Below, piece by piece: positions 38,534 to 47,836 of a stretch of DNA of 64,000 nucleotides. A model generated the notes under the pieces. That model saw nothing but the letters and a program-made list of their open reading frames with translations, made no database searches and was not told the origin of the DNA. How positions within the stretch are numbered: position 1 is the first letter of the stretch; each line of letters begins with the position of its first letter. A program made the position numbers and the translations under genes. Source of the DNA: Pseudoduganella ginsengisoli (lineage in GTDB: Bacteria > Pseudomonadota > Gammaproteobacteria > Burkholderiales > Burkholderiaceae_D); contig NZ_WNLA01000001.1 of assembly GCF_009720865.1 (NCBI RefSeq), forward strand, positions 620,001-684,000, given 5' to 3'.

Positions 38534-39649
38534 ATGCAAGTGAAAAAGCACGCGCTGTCTGCGCCCCAAAGCAGCACATCATTCCAGCTGACCAGCTACC
38601 ACTACGGCACGCCGGGAACCGGTAAAAAGATTTATATCCAGGCCGCGCTGCACGCGGATGAAGTGCCGGGCATGCTGGTGGCCCAGTTCCTGCGCCGTGA
38701 ACTCGATGCGCTGGACGCTGCCGGCAAAATCCACGGTGAAATCATCCTGGTGCCGGCCGCCAACCCCATCGGCCTGTCGCAAGCCATCCAGGGCGCCCCA
38801 TTTGGCCGCTTCGATATCACCACCGGCATTAATTTCAACCGCTCGTATAAACACGTGGCCGATGAATTGAAAGCGTCGCTGCAAGGCAAATTAAGCCAGG
38901 ATGCGGCAGCCAACGTGGCGGAAATCCGCCGCCAGGCGCTGGCCATCGTCCAGGCGCAGCAGCCGAAGACGGATGCCGACACGCTGAAGAAAACCTTGCT
39001 GGAAATGGCGATCGATGCCGACATCGTGCTGGACTTGCACTGCGATAACGAAGCCGTGCTGCATATATATTGCGGCACGCCGCTGGCGGATGCTGTCGAG
39101 CCGCTGTCCCGTTTGATGGGCGCGCACGCCGTGCTGCTGGCGCTGGCTGCGGGCGGCGAACCATTTGACGAAGCGTGCAGCCGCCTGTGGTGGGACTTGC
39201 AGGCGCATTTCCCGGATTTCCCGATTCCGCCGGCATGCGTATCGACCACCGTGGAATTGCGGGGCGAAATGGAAGTGGAATACGGCCTGGCGGAAAAGGA
39301 TGCGGACAGCTTGCTGCGCTTCCTCGCGCACAATGGCGTGATCGCCCGCGAAGTGGGCGACTTGCCGGCGCCGCTGTGCGCCGCCACGCCGCTGGAAGGG
39401 GTGGAACCGCTGCTGGCGCCGCACCCTGGTGTGCTGGTCTACACGCGCAAGCTGGGCGACAAGGTCAAGGCAGGCGACGGGCTGGCAGACGTGATCGATC
39501 CCGTCACGGGCGAAACCACGACCATCCGCTGCACGGTCGATGGCGTATTCTTTGCCCGCAGCGCGCACCGCCACGTATTGCGCGGTATGAATATTGGCAA
39601 AGTGGCGGGAGCGTCCGCCTACCGTTCCGGCGACCTGCTCTCGCAATAA
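38534..39649 (+). CDS. AstE/AspA-like zinc deacylase (M14 succinylglutamate desuccinylase family)
   Basis: 371 aa from ATG 38534 (MQVKKHALSAPQSS). Zinc ligands are visible as H..E in QAALHADEVPGM and H in VLDLHCDNEAVLH, with the substrate-binding NFNRSYK segment. The C-terminal beta domain (HPGVLVYTRKLGDKVKAGD, ADVIDPVTGE) is the AstE/AspA lid fold. It probably removes an acyl group from an amino acid or short peptide; the exact substrate cannot be read. The transporter gene follows 7 nt later, so import and hydrolysis may be linked. Confidence 0.88.
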   Translation: MQVKKHALSAPQSSTSFQLTSYHYGTPGTGKKIYIQAALHADEVPGMLVAQFLRRELDALDAAGKIHGEIILVPAANPIGLSQAIQGAPFGRFDITTGINFNRSYKHVADELKASLQGKLSQDAAANVAEIRRQALAIVQAQQPKTDADTLKKTLLEMAIDADIVLDLHCDNEAVLHIYCGTPLADAVEPLSRLMGAHAVLLALAAGGEPFDEACSRLWWDLQAHFPDFPIPPACVSTTVELRGEMEVEYGLAEKDADSLLRFLAHNGVIAREVGDLPAPLCAATPLEGVEPLLAPHPGVLVYTRKLGDKVKAGDGLADVIDPVTGETTTIRCTVDGVFFARSAHRHVLRGMNIGKVAGASAYRSGDLLSQ

Positions 39650-39656
39650 GGACCGC

Positions 39657-41042
39657 ATGAAACTCCGTCTTCCGAATACTTACGTCCTGATCTTCGCCAT
39701 CCTGGCATTGATCGCTGTCTCCACGTGGCTGGTCCCGGGCGGCAAATACGATACGCACCTGGTCAATGGCAAGCAATTGATCGATCCGGCCACGTTCCAT
39801 TACGTGGCCAGCAAGCCGCAGGGCATCGTCGCGCTGCTGATGGCGCCCATCAAAGGCTTTGTCGAAGCGGCGCTGATCATTGGCTTCGTGCTGATCACGG
39901 GCGGCGCGTTCGCCGTGCTGCAAAAGACCGACGCCATCGACGCCATGATCAAGTCGATCGCCAAGGCGCACGACCACTCAGCCTTCGTGCGCGTGGCCTT
40001 GATTCCGGTGTTCCTGACCTTGTTTTCGCTGGGCGGCGCCACATTTGGCATGAACGAGGAAGCGATTCCGTTCATTTTGATCTTCGTGCCGCTGGCGCTG
40101 GCGCTGGGTTATGACACGGTGACCGGTGTGTCACTGCCCTTCCTCGGCACGCAAATCGGCTTTGGCGCGGCATTCCTCAATCCCTTCAATGTCGGCGTGG
40201 CGCAAGGCATTGCCGGCGTGCCGCTGTTTTCCGGCATGGGCTACCGCCTGATCGTGTGGGTCATCATGACGGCCGTGACGATAGCCTTCATGATGTGGTA
40301 CGCGGCGCGCATCAAACGCACCCCGCAACTGTCGCCGACCTATGAAATGGACCTGGCCCGGCGCAAGGAACATCCGGTCGACTTCAGCAACTTCACTGGC
40401 ATGACCTTCAAGCACAAGCTGGTGCTGTTCATTTTTGCCGGTTCGCTGCTGGGCATGGTGGTGGGCGTGGTGAAATTCGACTGGTATATCGAACAGATTG
40501 CCGCGCTGTTCCTAGCCATGACCATCGTTGTCGGCGTCGTAGGCCGGCTCAATTCCGATGAATTCATGGGCGCCTTCATGCATGGCGCGAAAGACCTGGT
40601 GGGTACGGCGCTGGTGATTGCGCTGGCGCGCGGCACGGTGATTCTCGCCCGCGATGCGCAAATCATCGACACCATGCTGCATGGCTTGATGCCGCTGGTG
40701 CAGTCATCCAGCCCGGTGTTCGCGGCCCATAAAATGTTCGCGATCCAGACCGTCATCAATTTCTTTATCCACTCCGGCACGGGACAGGCCGCGCTGACGA
40801 TGCCGATCATGGCGCCGCTGGCGGACCTGGTGGGCGTGACGCGCCAAACGGCCATCCTCGCCTACCAGTTCGGCGAATTCACGACGCCGATGATCCCGAC
40901 TTCCGGCATTACCGTCGGCGTGCTGGCCCTGGCCCGCATACCGTGGATCACGTGGGCCAAATGGATGGTGCCGCTGCAACTGATTTATGCCGTGCTGGCG
41001 CTGCTGTTGCTGGTGCCGCCGTGCCTGATGAACTGGCAATAA
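39657..41042 (+). CDS. yfcC: YfcC-type integral membrane transporter
   Basis: 461 aa with about 11-12 hydrophobic segments. Family marks are PNTYVLIFAILALIAVSTWLV-type start, TFGMNEEAIPFILIFVPLA, GAAFLNPFNVGVAQGIAGVP, and near the end SGTGQAALTMPIMAPLADL followed by QFGEFTTPMIPTSG. These match the YfcC/DcuC-related group, usually annotated as basic-amino-acid or C4-acid antiporters; specificity is unknown. It starts 7 nt after the deacylase stop with AAGGA upstream. The last 98 bp of the gene recur downstream. Confidence 0.88.
   Translation: MKLRLPNTYVLIFAILALIAVSTWLVPGGKYDTHLVNGKQLIDPATFHYVASKPQGIVALLMAPIKGFVEAALIIGFVLITGGAFAVLQKTDAIDAMIKSIAKAHDHSAFVRVALIPVFLTLFSLGGATFGMNEEAIPFILIFVPLALALGYDTVTGVSLPFLGTQIGFGAAFLNPFNVGVAQGIAGVPLFSGMGYRLIVWVIMTAVTIAFMMWYAARIKRTPQLSPTYEMDLARRKEHPVDFSNFTGMTFKHKLVLFIFAGSLLGMVVGVVKFDWYIEQIAALFLAMTIVVGVVGRLNSDEFMGAFMHGAKDLVGTALVIALARGTVILARDAQIIDTMLHGLMPLVQSSSPVFAAHKMFAIQTVINFFIHSGTGQAALTMPIMAPLADLVGVTRQTAILAYQFGEFTTPMIPTSGITVGVLALARIPWITWAKWMVPLQLIYAVLALLLLVPPCLMNWQ
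40941..41038 (+). repeat. Direct repeat copy 1 (inside yfcC 3' end)
   Basis: 98 bp encoding PWITWAKWMVPLQLIYAVLA...NWQ. The second copy starts 149 bp downstream. Confidence 0.9.
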
Positions 41043-41089
41043 CCGCGTGACAATAGCACTGCGGGCGTCCTGGATAATGGACGCTTATT

Positions 41090-41190
41090 CCGTGGATCAC
41101 GTGGGCCAAATGGATGGTGCCGCTGCAGCTGATTTATGCCGTGCTGGCGCTGCTGTTGCTGGTGCCGCCATGCCTGATGAACTGGCAGTG
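41090..41190 (+). pseudogene. Remnant 3' end of a second yfcC-like gene
   Basis: From 41090 the sequence repeats the last 98 bp of yfcC and ends in its own stop (TGG CAG TGA versus TGG CAA TAA). All substitutions seen between the copies are silent (CAA/CAG, CCG/CCA, final CAA/CAG, TAA/TGA). The encoded tail PWITWAKWMVPLQLIYAV...LMNWQ is identical. No upstream coding part is left. It looks like the scar of a former tandem paralogue. Confidence 0.8.
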
Positions 41191-41194
41191 ATAT

Positions 41195-41626
41195 TTAAGC
41201 TTCCTGCTTATAAATATCCGGGAAATACCGCTCCATCAGGGTCTGCGGCCGCTGTGGCGACGTAAAGCCGTACTGGCTATACAAGCCGTGCGCATCGCCT
41301 GTCGCCAGCGTAAAGCGCCGCAGTCCCTGCAAATCCGGGTGCGCCATGATGGCCGCCATCAATTGCTTGCTATAGCCCTTGCCACGGCATTCCGGCAGCA
41401 CAAACACATCGACTAAATTGGCAAACGTGGCGCCATCCGTCACCACGCGGGCAAACGCCACTTGCGCGCCGTCCGCATAGCCGCCAAAGCATAACGAATT
41501 GGCAATGGCTTTTTCCAGCACGGACAACGGCAGCCCCTTGGCCCACGTCGACTGGCCGCTGAGGAAGCGGTGGATCAGTGCGACGTCAAGCCGTGCTTTA
41601 TCGGTGTTGATTTCCAATGGGTTCAA
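41195..41626 (-). CDS. GNAT-family N-acetyltransferase
   Basis: 143 aa from a TTG start at 41626, chosen because AAGGAG (41633-41638) lies 6 nt upstream. The GNAT acetyl-CoA site is VDVFVLPECRGKGYSKQLMAAIM (R/Q-x-x-G-x-G/A as CRGKGY). The motif B region LATGDAHGLYSQYGF is typical of small-molecule acetyltransferases. Substrate unknown. It is divergent from argH. Confidence 0.9.
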   Translation of the reverse strand: MNPLEINTDKARLDVALIHRFLSGQSTWAKGLPLSVLEKAIANSLCFGGYADGAQVAFARVVTDGATFANLVDVFVLPECRGKGYSKQLMAAIMAHPDLQGLRRFTLATGDAHGLYSQYGFTSPQRPQTLMERYFPDIYKQEA

Positions 41627-41768
41627 AGCAGACTCCTTCCGGGAAAATACTGCAAGATTAACAACTTATGGCGCTGCGTGCATAGTGCAAAAATGCCAGC
41701 TGCCAAGCCTGACAGCCCAACCTTGGCTATAATCGTTCCTCACCCGCACGCCCACCCACATATTTACC

Positions 41769-43166
41769 ATGACTGATCAATTTTCCAAAAAGAGCGAAGC
41801 CTGGTCGGCCCGCTTCTCCGAACCTGTCTCCGACCTCGTCAAGCGCTATACCGCTTCTGTCTTTTTTGACAACCGCATGGCCAAGGCCGACATCCAGGGT
41901 TCGCTGGCCCACGCCGACATGCTGGCGGCGCAAGGCATCATCAGCGCCACCGACCTGGCCGACATTCAGCGCGGCATGGCGCAGATCAGCGCGGAAATCG
42001 AATCCGGCAAGTTTGAATGGCTGCTGGACCTGGAAGACGTGCACCTGAATATTGAAAAGCGCCTGACGGAACTGGTTGGCGACGCCGGCAAGCGCCTGCA
42101 TACGGGCCGCTCCCGCAACGACCAGGTGGCGACCGACATCCGCCTGTACGTGCGCTCCGCCATCGACGACGTGACCGGCCTGCTGAAGCAGTTGCGCGGC
42201 GCGCTGACGGACCTGGCCGAAAAGCACGCGGACACCATCTTGCCGGGCTTCACCCACATGCAAGTGGCGCAGCCGATCACGTTTGGCCACCACATGCTGG
42301 CGTATGTTGAAATGTTTGGCCGCGACGCGGAGCGCTTTGCCGATTGCCGCAAGCGCGTAAACCGCCTGCCGCTGGGTTCTGCTGCCTTGGCCGGCACCAC
42401 GTTCCCGATCGACCGCGTGCGCGTGGCCAAGACGCTGGGCTTCGACGACGTGTGCCACAACTCGCTGGACGCCGTGTCGGACCGCGACTTCGCGATTGAA
42501 TTCACGGCGGCCGCCTCGCTGGTGATGACGCACATTTCGCGCATGTCGGAAGAATTGATCATCTGGATGAGCCCACGCGTAGGCTTCATCGACATCGCGG
42601 ACCGCTTCTGCACCGGTTCGTCGATCATGCCGCAAAAGAAAAACCCGGACGTGCCGGAACTGGCGCGCGGCAAGACGGGCCGCGTGTATGGCCACCTGAT
42701 GGGCCTGCTGACCCTGATGAAAGGCCAGCCACTGGCGTACAACAAGGATAACCAGGAAGATAAAGAGCCGCTGTTCGACACGGTGGACACGCTGGTCGAC
42801 ACGCTGCGCATCTTCGCCGACATGGCGGGCGGCATCACCGTGAAGCCGGAAGCCATGCGTTCGGCCGCGCTGCAGGGCTACGCCACGGCGACGGACCTGG
42901 CGGACTACCTGGTGAAGAAAGGCTTGCCATTCCGCGACGCGCACGAAGCGGTGGCGCATGCGGTGCGCGCTTGCGACGGCTTGAAGATCGACCTGGCGGA
43001 CATGTCGCTGGACCAGCTGCGTGCCTTCTCGCCGCTGATCGAGCAGGATGTGTTTGCCGTACTGACGTTGGAAGGTTCCGTGGCAGCCCGCGACCACGTG
43101 GGCGGCACGGCGCCAAACCAGGTGCGCGCAGCAATCGCCCGCGTACGTTCCCAGCTGGCTGAGTAA
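41769..43166 (+). CDS. argH: Argininosuccinate lyase
   Basis: 465 aa, full length. It shows the [17 protein letters not shown] and [15 protein letters not shown] signatures of the fumarase/aspartase superfamily; the latter holds the catalytic Ser loop. It cleaves argininosuccinate to arginine and fumarate, the last step of arginine synthesis. No other arg gene is adjacent. A hairpin follows the stop. Confidence 0.97.
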   Translation: MTDQFSKKSEAWSARFSEPVSDLVKRYTASVFFDNRMAKADIQGSLAHADMLAAQGIISATDLADIQRGMAQISAEIESGKFEWLLDLEDVHLNIEKRLTELVGDAGKRLHTGRSRNDQVATDIRLYVRSAIDDVTGLLKQLRGALTDLAEKHADTILPGFTHMQVAQPITFGHHMLAYVEMFGRDAERFADCRKRVNRLPLGSAALAGTTFPIDRVRVAKTLGFDDVCHNSLDAVSDRDFAIEFTAAASLVMTHISRMSEELIIWMSPRVGFIDIADRFCTGSSIMPQKKNPDVPELARGKTGRVYGHLMGLLTLMKGQPLAYNKDNQEDKEPLFDTVDTLVDTLRIFADMAGGITVKPEAMRSAALQGYATATDLADYLVKKGLPFRDAHEAVAHAVRACDGLKIDLADMSLDQLRAFSPLIEQDVFAVLTLEGSVAARDHVGGTAPNQVRAAIARVRSQLAE

Positions 43167-43175
43167 ATTGCTTTT

Positions 43176-43200
43176 CCCGTTGGTGCCAGGCACCAGCGGG
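43176..43200. terminator. Hairpin between convergent argH and DUF6445-like genes
   Basis: CCCGTTGGTG/CACCAGCGGG arms around CCAGG, with one G-T pair. Left of it is CTTTT, which serves as an A-rich/T-rich flank for either strand. Placed between two convergent stops, so it is probably bidirectional. Confidence 0.5.
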
Positions 43201-43211
43201 ATTTGCAACAA

Positions 43212-43898
43212 TTACGCGTCCGCCATCCAGAAAAACACGGCCGTCATGCGCTTGTCGTCATGGCCCGTGCCGAAATAACCGCTGGCCGAATGCACGAGGT
43301 TCGCGCGGTACAGCAGCATGCGGTTGTAGCGGTTTTCCACCATGACTTCTTCATGCCACGCTTCCTGTGGCAACCCCGTCACGCCCAGCGCTTCGCGCAA
43401 GTTCGCATGTGGCGGGCTGCAGATATTGCCGCCCAAGGTGCCATCCGGATAACGCAGCCGGTAAAACGACGTGCCGGCCGACGCCAGCGGATCCGGCGAC
43501 AAGTAAATCACAGCAGCATAACGGCACAATTTGCGCGAATCCGTATGGGGACGCGGTCCTGATTCCGCCCCGCCCACCAGTTGCACATAGTTGTGGTTCA
43601 ACTGATGCCCTTCCGGCGCAGTGACTTGCCACAGCCGCTTGGCGCCAGTGACTTTCTTGACCCATGCTTCGACCGCCGCCAGTTCATCCGGCAGCAATGC
43701 ACCGGGACTGCGCATGCCTGGCCACGGCATGGGCTTGCGCGGCGCGCCGAATTCCCATTCCTCATGGGCGAAACAGCGCCGCGACACCGCATCGGGATCC
43801 GGCAAGATGGCGTCATTGACCCAGAAATCACGTCCCAGCATGGGCTTGCGGTAAACCAGCCGCGGCAAGCCCGTACGCTGCACAGGCGCCGCCTTCAA
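43212..43898 (-). CDS. DUF6445-like protein (probable 2-oxoglutarate/Fe(II) dioxygenase fold)
   Basis: About 228 aa. The start is uncertain: a TTG at 43898 overlaps the preceding stop as TTGA, and a GTG at 43883 is the alternative. The double-stranded beta-helix pattern shows PRPHTDSRKLCRYAAVIYLS (HxD), GTSFYRLRYPDG, and a distal His in YRANLVHSASGYFG. These would be the Fe(II) ligands of the 2OG-oxygenase fold; FVFFW-like end reads MTAVFFWMA. Reaction unknown. It is the second gene of an operon with the ACT-domain protein. Confidence 0.75.
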   Translation of the reverse strand: MKAAPVQRTGLPRLVYRKPMLGRDFWVNDAILPDPDAVSRRCFAHEEWEFGAPRKPMPWPGMRSPGALLPDELAAVEAWVKKVTGAKRLWQVTAPEGHQLNHNYVQLVGGAESGPRPHTDSRKLCRYAAVIYLSPDPLASAGTSFYRLRYPDGTLGGNICSPPHANLREALGVTGLPQEAWHEEVMVENRYNRMLLYRANLVHSASGYFGTGHDDKRMTAVFFWMADA

Positions 43899-44560
43899 TG
43901 CGCCACCAGACGTGACAACACGGAAATCGCCGCCCCCGTATGGCGCTGCTCCAGCAGTACGGTCAATTCCGTGTGCGTGCAGATCATGTTGACCAGGTTG
44001 ATCTTTTCCCACGCCAGCTTTTTCAGGATGCCGTGGTAAATGCCCGGCATATCCAGCGTGTCAGGATTCAAGTGCAACGTGACGGCATTGAGGCTTTCCA
44101 GCCGCGCCAGTTCGCGCTCGTGCACGAAAACCTGGTCGACCACATTGATCAGCGGCCGGCTGCAAATGACCATCACTTCATTGATGCCGCGCGTAACGGT
44201 GACGAACGCGCCCTGCTGCGGCGCCACCATTTCCAGCAACTGGCGATGGCATTCGTACGTATTCTCAGAATACTTATACGTGGTCATCGTCAGGTCGGTG
44301 CGCGTGGTGAGCTCGCCCGATTTGCGCGCCAGCTGCAATTCCGCCAGCGGCCCCGTCTCGTGCTGTGGCAACCGTTCCGCGACACGGCGCAGCGCCATGA
44401 CGACGGCGGCCTGGCCCACCGGTTTCCACAGATCCGTCTCCAGCTGCGGCTGCAGCTGCCTTGCCAGCTCAGAAAGGTTGATCAGGCCACGCCCCAGTCC
44501 CTCAGTAAGGAAAGGCGATTCCATGACCAGCCGCTCAACTTTGGTAGATATCGAGAGCAT
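43895..44560 (-). CDS. ACT-domain-like protein of unknown function
   Basis: 221 aa from ATG 44560 (MLSISTKVERLVMESPFL); an in-frame GTG 30 nt upstream is possible. The N-terminal half is helical (GLINLSELARQLQPQ, QAAVVMALRRVAERL). The C-terminal ~100 residues resemble tandem ACT modules as in aspartate kinases (GAFVTVTRGINEVMVICS; MPGIYHGILKKLAWEKINLVNMICTHTELTVLL...), but no kinase domain is present. It may bind an amino acid and regulate a partner. It overlaps the DUF6445-like gene. Confidence 0.7.
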   Translation of the reverse strand: MLSISTKVERLVMESPFLTEGLGRGLINLSELARQLQPQLETDLWKPVGQAAVVMALRRVAERLPQHETGPLAELQLARKSGELTTRTDLTMTTYKYSENTYECHRQLLEMVAPQQGAFVTVTRGINEVMVICSRPLINVVDQVFVHERELARLESLNAVTLHLNPDTLDMPGIYHGILKKLAWEKINLVNMICTHTELTVLLEQRHTGAAISVLSRLVAH

Positions 44561-45274
44561 AGTAAGCACAGTTAAAAGCTGTCCCTGCACACCTGCGCCG
44601 CATATGGCGTAAGTGCGCGACGTCGCCGGCTGGCCGGATAGCGGCGTGACGGCGTGAACTGATATTCGTTGGCGGCGGCGATACCCTATGAAGGGCTAGG
44701 TAAGCTCGTGCGCAAAGCACGGCCCATGGTGATGCTGGTCTTCATCATATTCTGTCCCTGTAATTCCCGGTCCGGTCTCCCGGTATGCGTCAAGTCATTG
44801 CCTGCCGCTTCTAGTTGTATGGTCAGGAGTTGTATGCCTGAGTCCGCGCCTAGTGTATGACGCAACATAATCGGATTGCAACCACAGCGCGACGAATTAG
44901 TTTGCAATCTGTCGCGTTCTTCACGAATTTAGAGCATAACTTCTAGTTCGTTGCTTTTTTCATACAAAATCCCTGCTTCCTGCCCCTATCGTGCGCCAAC
45001 TTTATCCAGAAGGCATTAAGCGAAAACACTATATTTGCTCACATTTACTTTGCATCTTTGTCCCATTTTTAACAAAAATTCGGTGCGCGACTCATTTAGC
45101 AAGTTTTTTGACTTGCCCATCCCGACAGGAATAGTGTCGAAGCTCCCCGGCGTTTTTGCAATTCCAAACCACGCAGGACTATCCGTCCGCGCTGTGCCCG
45201 ACGCCAGGCTGGCCTCGCAACCATGCGGCCAGGTGACACCCAGTGCATTCCTTTTAAAAACCTATGGAGAAGAG
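44561..45274. other. Long non-coding interval and leader of the M4 protease gene
   Basis: 714 bp without a supported gene. The part from about 44870 to 45120 is AT-rich against the surroundings and probably holds the protease promoter; I could not settle on a -35/-10 pair. The last ~110 bp before the protease ATG are GC-rich and hold two consecutive hairpins (45170-45196 and 45209-45232), which suggests a structured 5' leader. Short frames here have no coding signature. Confidence 0.6.
45170..45232 (+). promoter_or_regulatory. Two-hairpin structured leader upstream of the M4 protease
   Basis: Hairpin 1: CAC-GC...GGAC/GTCC...GC-GTG (45170-45196). Hairpin 2: CTGGCC/GGCCAG with inner GCA/TGC (45209-45232). 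They are separated by CCCGACGCCAGG, 43 nt before the start codon. The arrangement faintly recalls a cyclic-di-GMP-I riboswitch, but its conserved GGGCAAACC core is absent, so the class is undetermined. Confidence 0.35.
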
Positions 45275-47806
45275 ATGAATTTACGTAAGACTTTGCTTGC
45301 TGCATCCATCGCTGCTTTGCCAATGATGTTCACCAGCCACGCAACCGCAGGCCAAATGATGGCCGCCCCGATCGCCCAGGCTACTTCACAAGAGAAAGCC
45401 TCGCTGGTCAACAAGCTGGCCGCACGTCCGGCCGCCGCAGCACTGGGTTCGGCACACGGCTTCGCCGTCGCCGCCCAGCACCCAGGCGCCGACAACACCA
45501 AGATTTCCCGCGTTAACCATACCTTCCAGGGCCTGCGCATCTTCGGTTCGGAATCTGTTGTGGTCACCAACAATGCCGGCGACATCATCAGCGAATCCGT
45601 ATCGGACCGCCGCGCCGGCCTGAACGCCAATGGCTCGCAAGGCTTGGCTGCCAGCGCTTCCGCCCGCGCCGGCGCGCCTGACGTGACGCCAAAACTGACC
45701 AGCGACCAGGCTATTGCCATCGCCGTCAAATCCGCATCGCCAAGCGGCACGCACCGCTGGCAGCCAAGCGCCGAACTGATGATCTACCCAGTGATGAAGT
45801 CGGTGCGCGTACCATCCGCTGTCAACAAGGCCGAGTCCCAGCTGAATGCAATGGACCTGGAAGAAGTGGTGGACAACTACCAATTGGCCTACATGGTCAA
45901 GACCCGTATGTTTGACGGCAACAAGCTGGTATACCAGGACACCGTCGTCAACGCGAAAACCGGCGCCATCATCAACAAATGGCAAGCCCTGCAAACCGTG
46001 GTTGGCACCGGCCATAGCCAGTACAACGGCGACGTGCCTATCCAGACCACGCTGTCCGGCTCCACCTACAAGATGCTGGACTCGACCCGCGGCGTAGGCG
46101 GCACCTTCGGCGGCATGGCCATCACCAACGCCAACCACTCGCCAGAATCGAACCCGCAAGCCGGCAGCATCTACACCAACAGCACCAACGTGTGGGGCGA
46201 CGGCCAGCAATACATCTCCGGCGGCAGCACCACCAACGCCAACGGCCAGACCGCCGCAGTGAACGCGCTGTGGGGCTTGATGAACACGTACGATTCGCTG
46301 AAGAACGTACTGGGCTGGCAGTCGCTGGACGGCCAGAACACTGCGACCTACATCGCTGTTCACGTTGACAACAACTACGACAACGCCTTCTTCGATCCAA
46401 ACTGCAAGTGCATGTACATCGGCGACGGCTCGTCGTTCTACAGCCTGGGCTCGATCGACGTGATCGGCCACGAAATGGGCCACGGCGTGGTGGACGCAAC
46501 GTCGAACCTGACCTACTCGGGCGAATCGGGTGGCCTGAATGAATCGTTTGCCGACATCAACGGCGAAATGGTGGAAGCCTATGCCCGCAACGGCGGCACC
46601 GGCAGCGTGATCCCATCCGGCAACGACTGGATGATGGGTAAAGAGATTTCCAAAACCGGCCAGCCACTGCGCTGGATGTACAAGCCATCGAAAGACGGCT
46701 CGTCGAAGGACGCATGGAGCTCGACGCTGGGCAACCTGAACGTGCACTACAGCTCCGGCCCGAACAACCGCATGTTCTACTTCCTGTCGCAAGGCTCGAA
46801 CTCGTCGTCTTCCAGCGACTACTACAGCGCCTACCTGACCAAGCAGCCAGCGGCCATGACCGGTATCGGCAACGACAAAGCCTACCGCATCTGGTTCAAG
46901 GCAGCGACCACCAAGTTCACGTCGTCGACCAACTATGCTGACGCGCGCACCAAGATGATCGCCGCTGCTGAAGAACTGTATGGCGTAGGTTCGAAAGAAG
47001 CGACTGCCGTTAAACGTGCATACGCAGCGATCAACGTGGGCACCGACGTGGATGAAGCAGCAGGCGTCGTGATCGGCACGCAGCCGGCCAACGTCACCGT
47101 GACTGCCGGCCAGTCTGCGTCGTTCAGCGTGGGCAGCATTACCGGTGGCACCGCACCATACACGTACCAGTGGTACCGCAATGGCGCAGCCATCTCGGGC
47201 GCAACGTCGTCGACCTACTCGCTGACCGCGCAGAGCACCGACAACGGCGCGACCTTCTACGCAGTGGTAACCGATGCATCGTCGCCAGCGAAGACTGCAA
47301 CGTCGAGCAGCGCAACCCTGACCGTGGGCATCAGCGGCGGCACCGAGCGCGTCACCAACGGTGGCTTCGAATCCGGCACCACCGGCTGGGGCGGCACCAC
47401 CGGCGTCATCGGCTCCTTCAGCGGCCAGACTGCTTACGAAGGCACCAAGTTCGCATGGCTGGGCGGTAACGGCACCACCGCGACGGAAACCCTGACGCAG
47501 GCTGTCGTGATTCCATCGACCGCCACCGCAGCAGACCTGTCGTTCGCACTGCACATCGACACCGCTGAAACCACCACCACGACGGCTTACGACAAGCTGA
47601 CTGTGACGGTGAAAAACAGCGCTGGCACGACGCTGGGCACGCTGGCTACCTATTCGAACCTGAACAAGGCAACCGGCTACCAGATGCGCACGTTCAACCT
47701 GCTGCCATACAAAGGCCAGACCGTGACGCTGTCGTTCTCGATGACGGAAGACTCGTCGGCACAGACCTCGTTCGTGGTCGACAAAGTCAGTGTGATCACC
47801 AAGTAA
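45275..47806 (+). CDS. Secreted M4-family (thermolysin-like) metalloprotease with Ig-like and C-terminal domains
   Basis: 843 aa from ATG 45275 (GGAGA upstream). Signal peptide MNLRKTLLAASIAALPMMF...ATAG; then an FTP/PepSY propeptide (RVNHTFQGLRIFGSESVVVTN...YQLAYMVKTR) acting as chaperone-inhibitor; then the catalytic domain with zinc ligands His399, His403 (HEMGH) and Glu423 (NESFAD). An Ig-like domain follows (QPANVTVTAGQSASFSVG... YTYQWYRNGAAISG), then a jelly-roll-like C-terminal domain (GGFESGTTGWGG...DKVSVITK). It should be secreted through the outer membrane and mature by self-cleavage. It sits directly before the secretion operon. Confidence 0.94.
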   Translation: MNLRKTLLAASIAALPMMFTSHATAGQMMAAPIAQATSQEKASLVNKLAARPAAAALGSAHGFAVAAQHPGADNTKISRVNHTFQGLRIFGSESVVVTNNAGDIISESVSDRRAGLNANGSQGLAASASARAGAPDVTPKLTSDQAIAIAVKSASPSGTHRWQPSAELMIYPVMKSVRVPSAVNKAESQLNAMDLEEVVDNYQLAYMVKTRMFDGNKLVYQDTVVNAKTGAIINKWQALQTVVGTGHSQYNGDVPIQTTLSGSTYKMLDSTRGVGGTFGGMAITNANHSPESNPQAGSIYTNSTNVWGDGQQYISGGSTTNANGQTAAVNALWGLMNTYDSLKNVLGWQSLDGQNTATYIAVHVDNNYDNAFFDPNCKCMYIGDGSSFYSLGSIDVIGHEMGHGVVDATSNLTYSGESGGLNESFADINGEMVEAYARNGGTGSVIPSGNDWMMGKEISKTGQPLRWMYKPSKDGSSKDAWSSTLGNLNVHYSSGPNNRMFYFLSQGSNSSSSSDYYSAYLTKQPAAMTGIGNDKAYRIWFKAATTKFTSSTNYADARTKMIAAAEELYGVGSKEATAVKRAYAAINVGTDVDEAAGVVIGTQPANVTVTAGQSASFSVGSITGGTAPYTYQWYRNGAAISGATSSTYSLTAQSTDNGATFYAVVTDASSPAKTATSSSATLTVGISGGTERVTNGGFESGTTGWGGTTGVIGSFSGQTAYEGTKFAWLGGNGTTATETLTQAVVIPSTATAADLSFALHIDTAETTTTTAYDKLTVTVKNSAGTTLGTLATYSNLNKATGYQMRTFNLLPYKGQTVTLSFSMTEDSSAQTSFVVDKVSVITK

Positions 47807-47836
47807 TTATCTGATGTAGATAATCGCTTGATGTAA

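Noticed and set aside
41047..41265. 72-aa open frame after yfcC
   Set aside because: It reads the duplicated yfcC tail out of frame. The meaningful reading of that segment is the transporter tail.
45170..45232. Cyclic-di-GMP-I (GEMM) riboswitch
   Set aside because: The hairpin layout and a GACGCCAGGC stretch recall it, but the conserved GGGCAAACC core and tetraloop receptor are not present, so I list only a structured leader.
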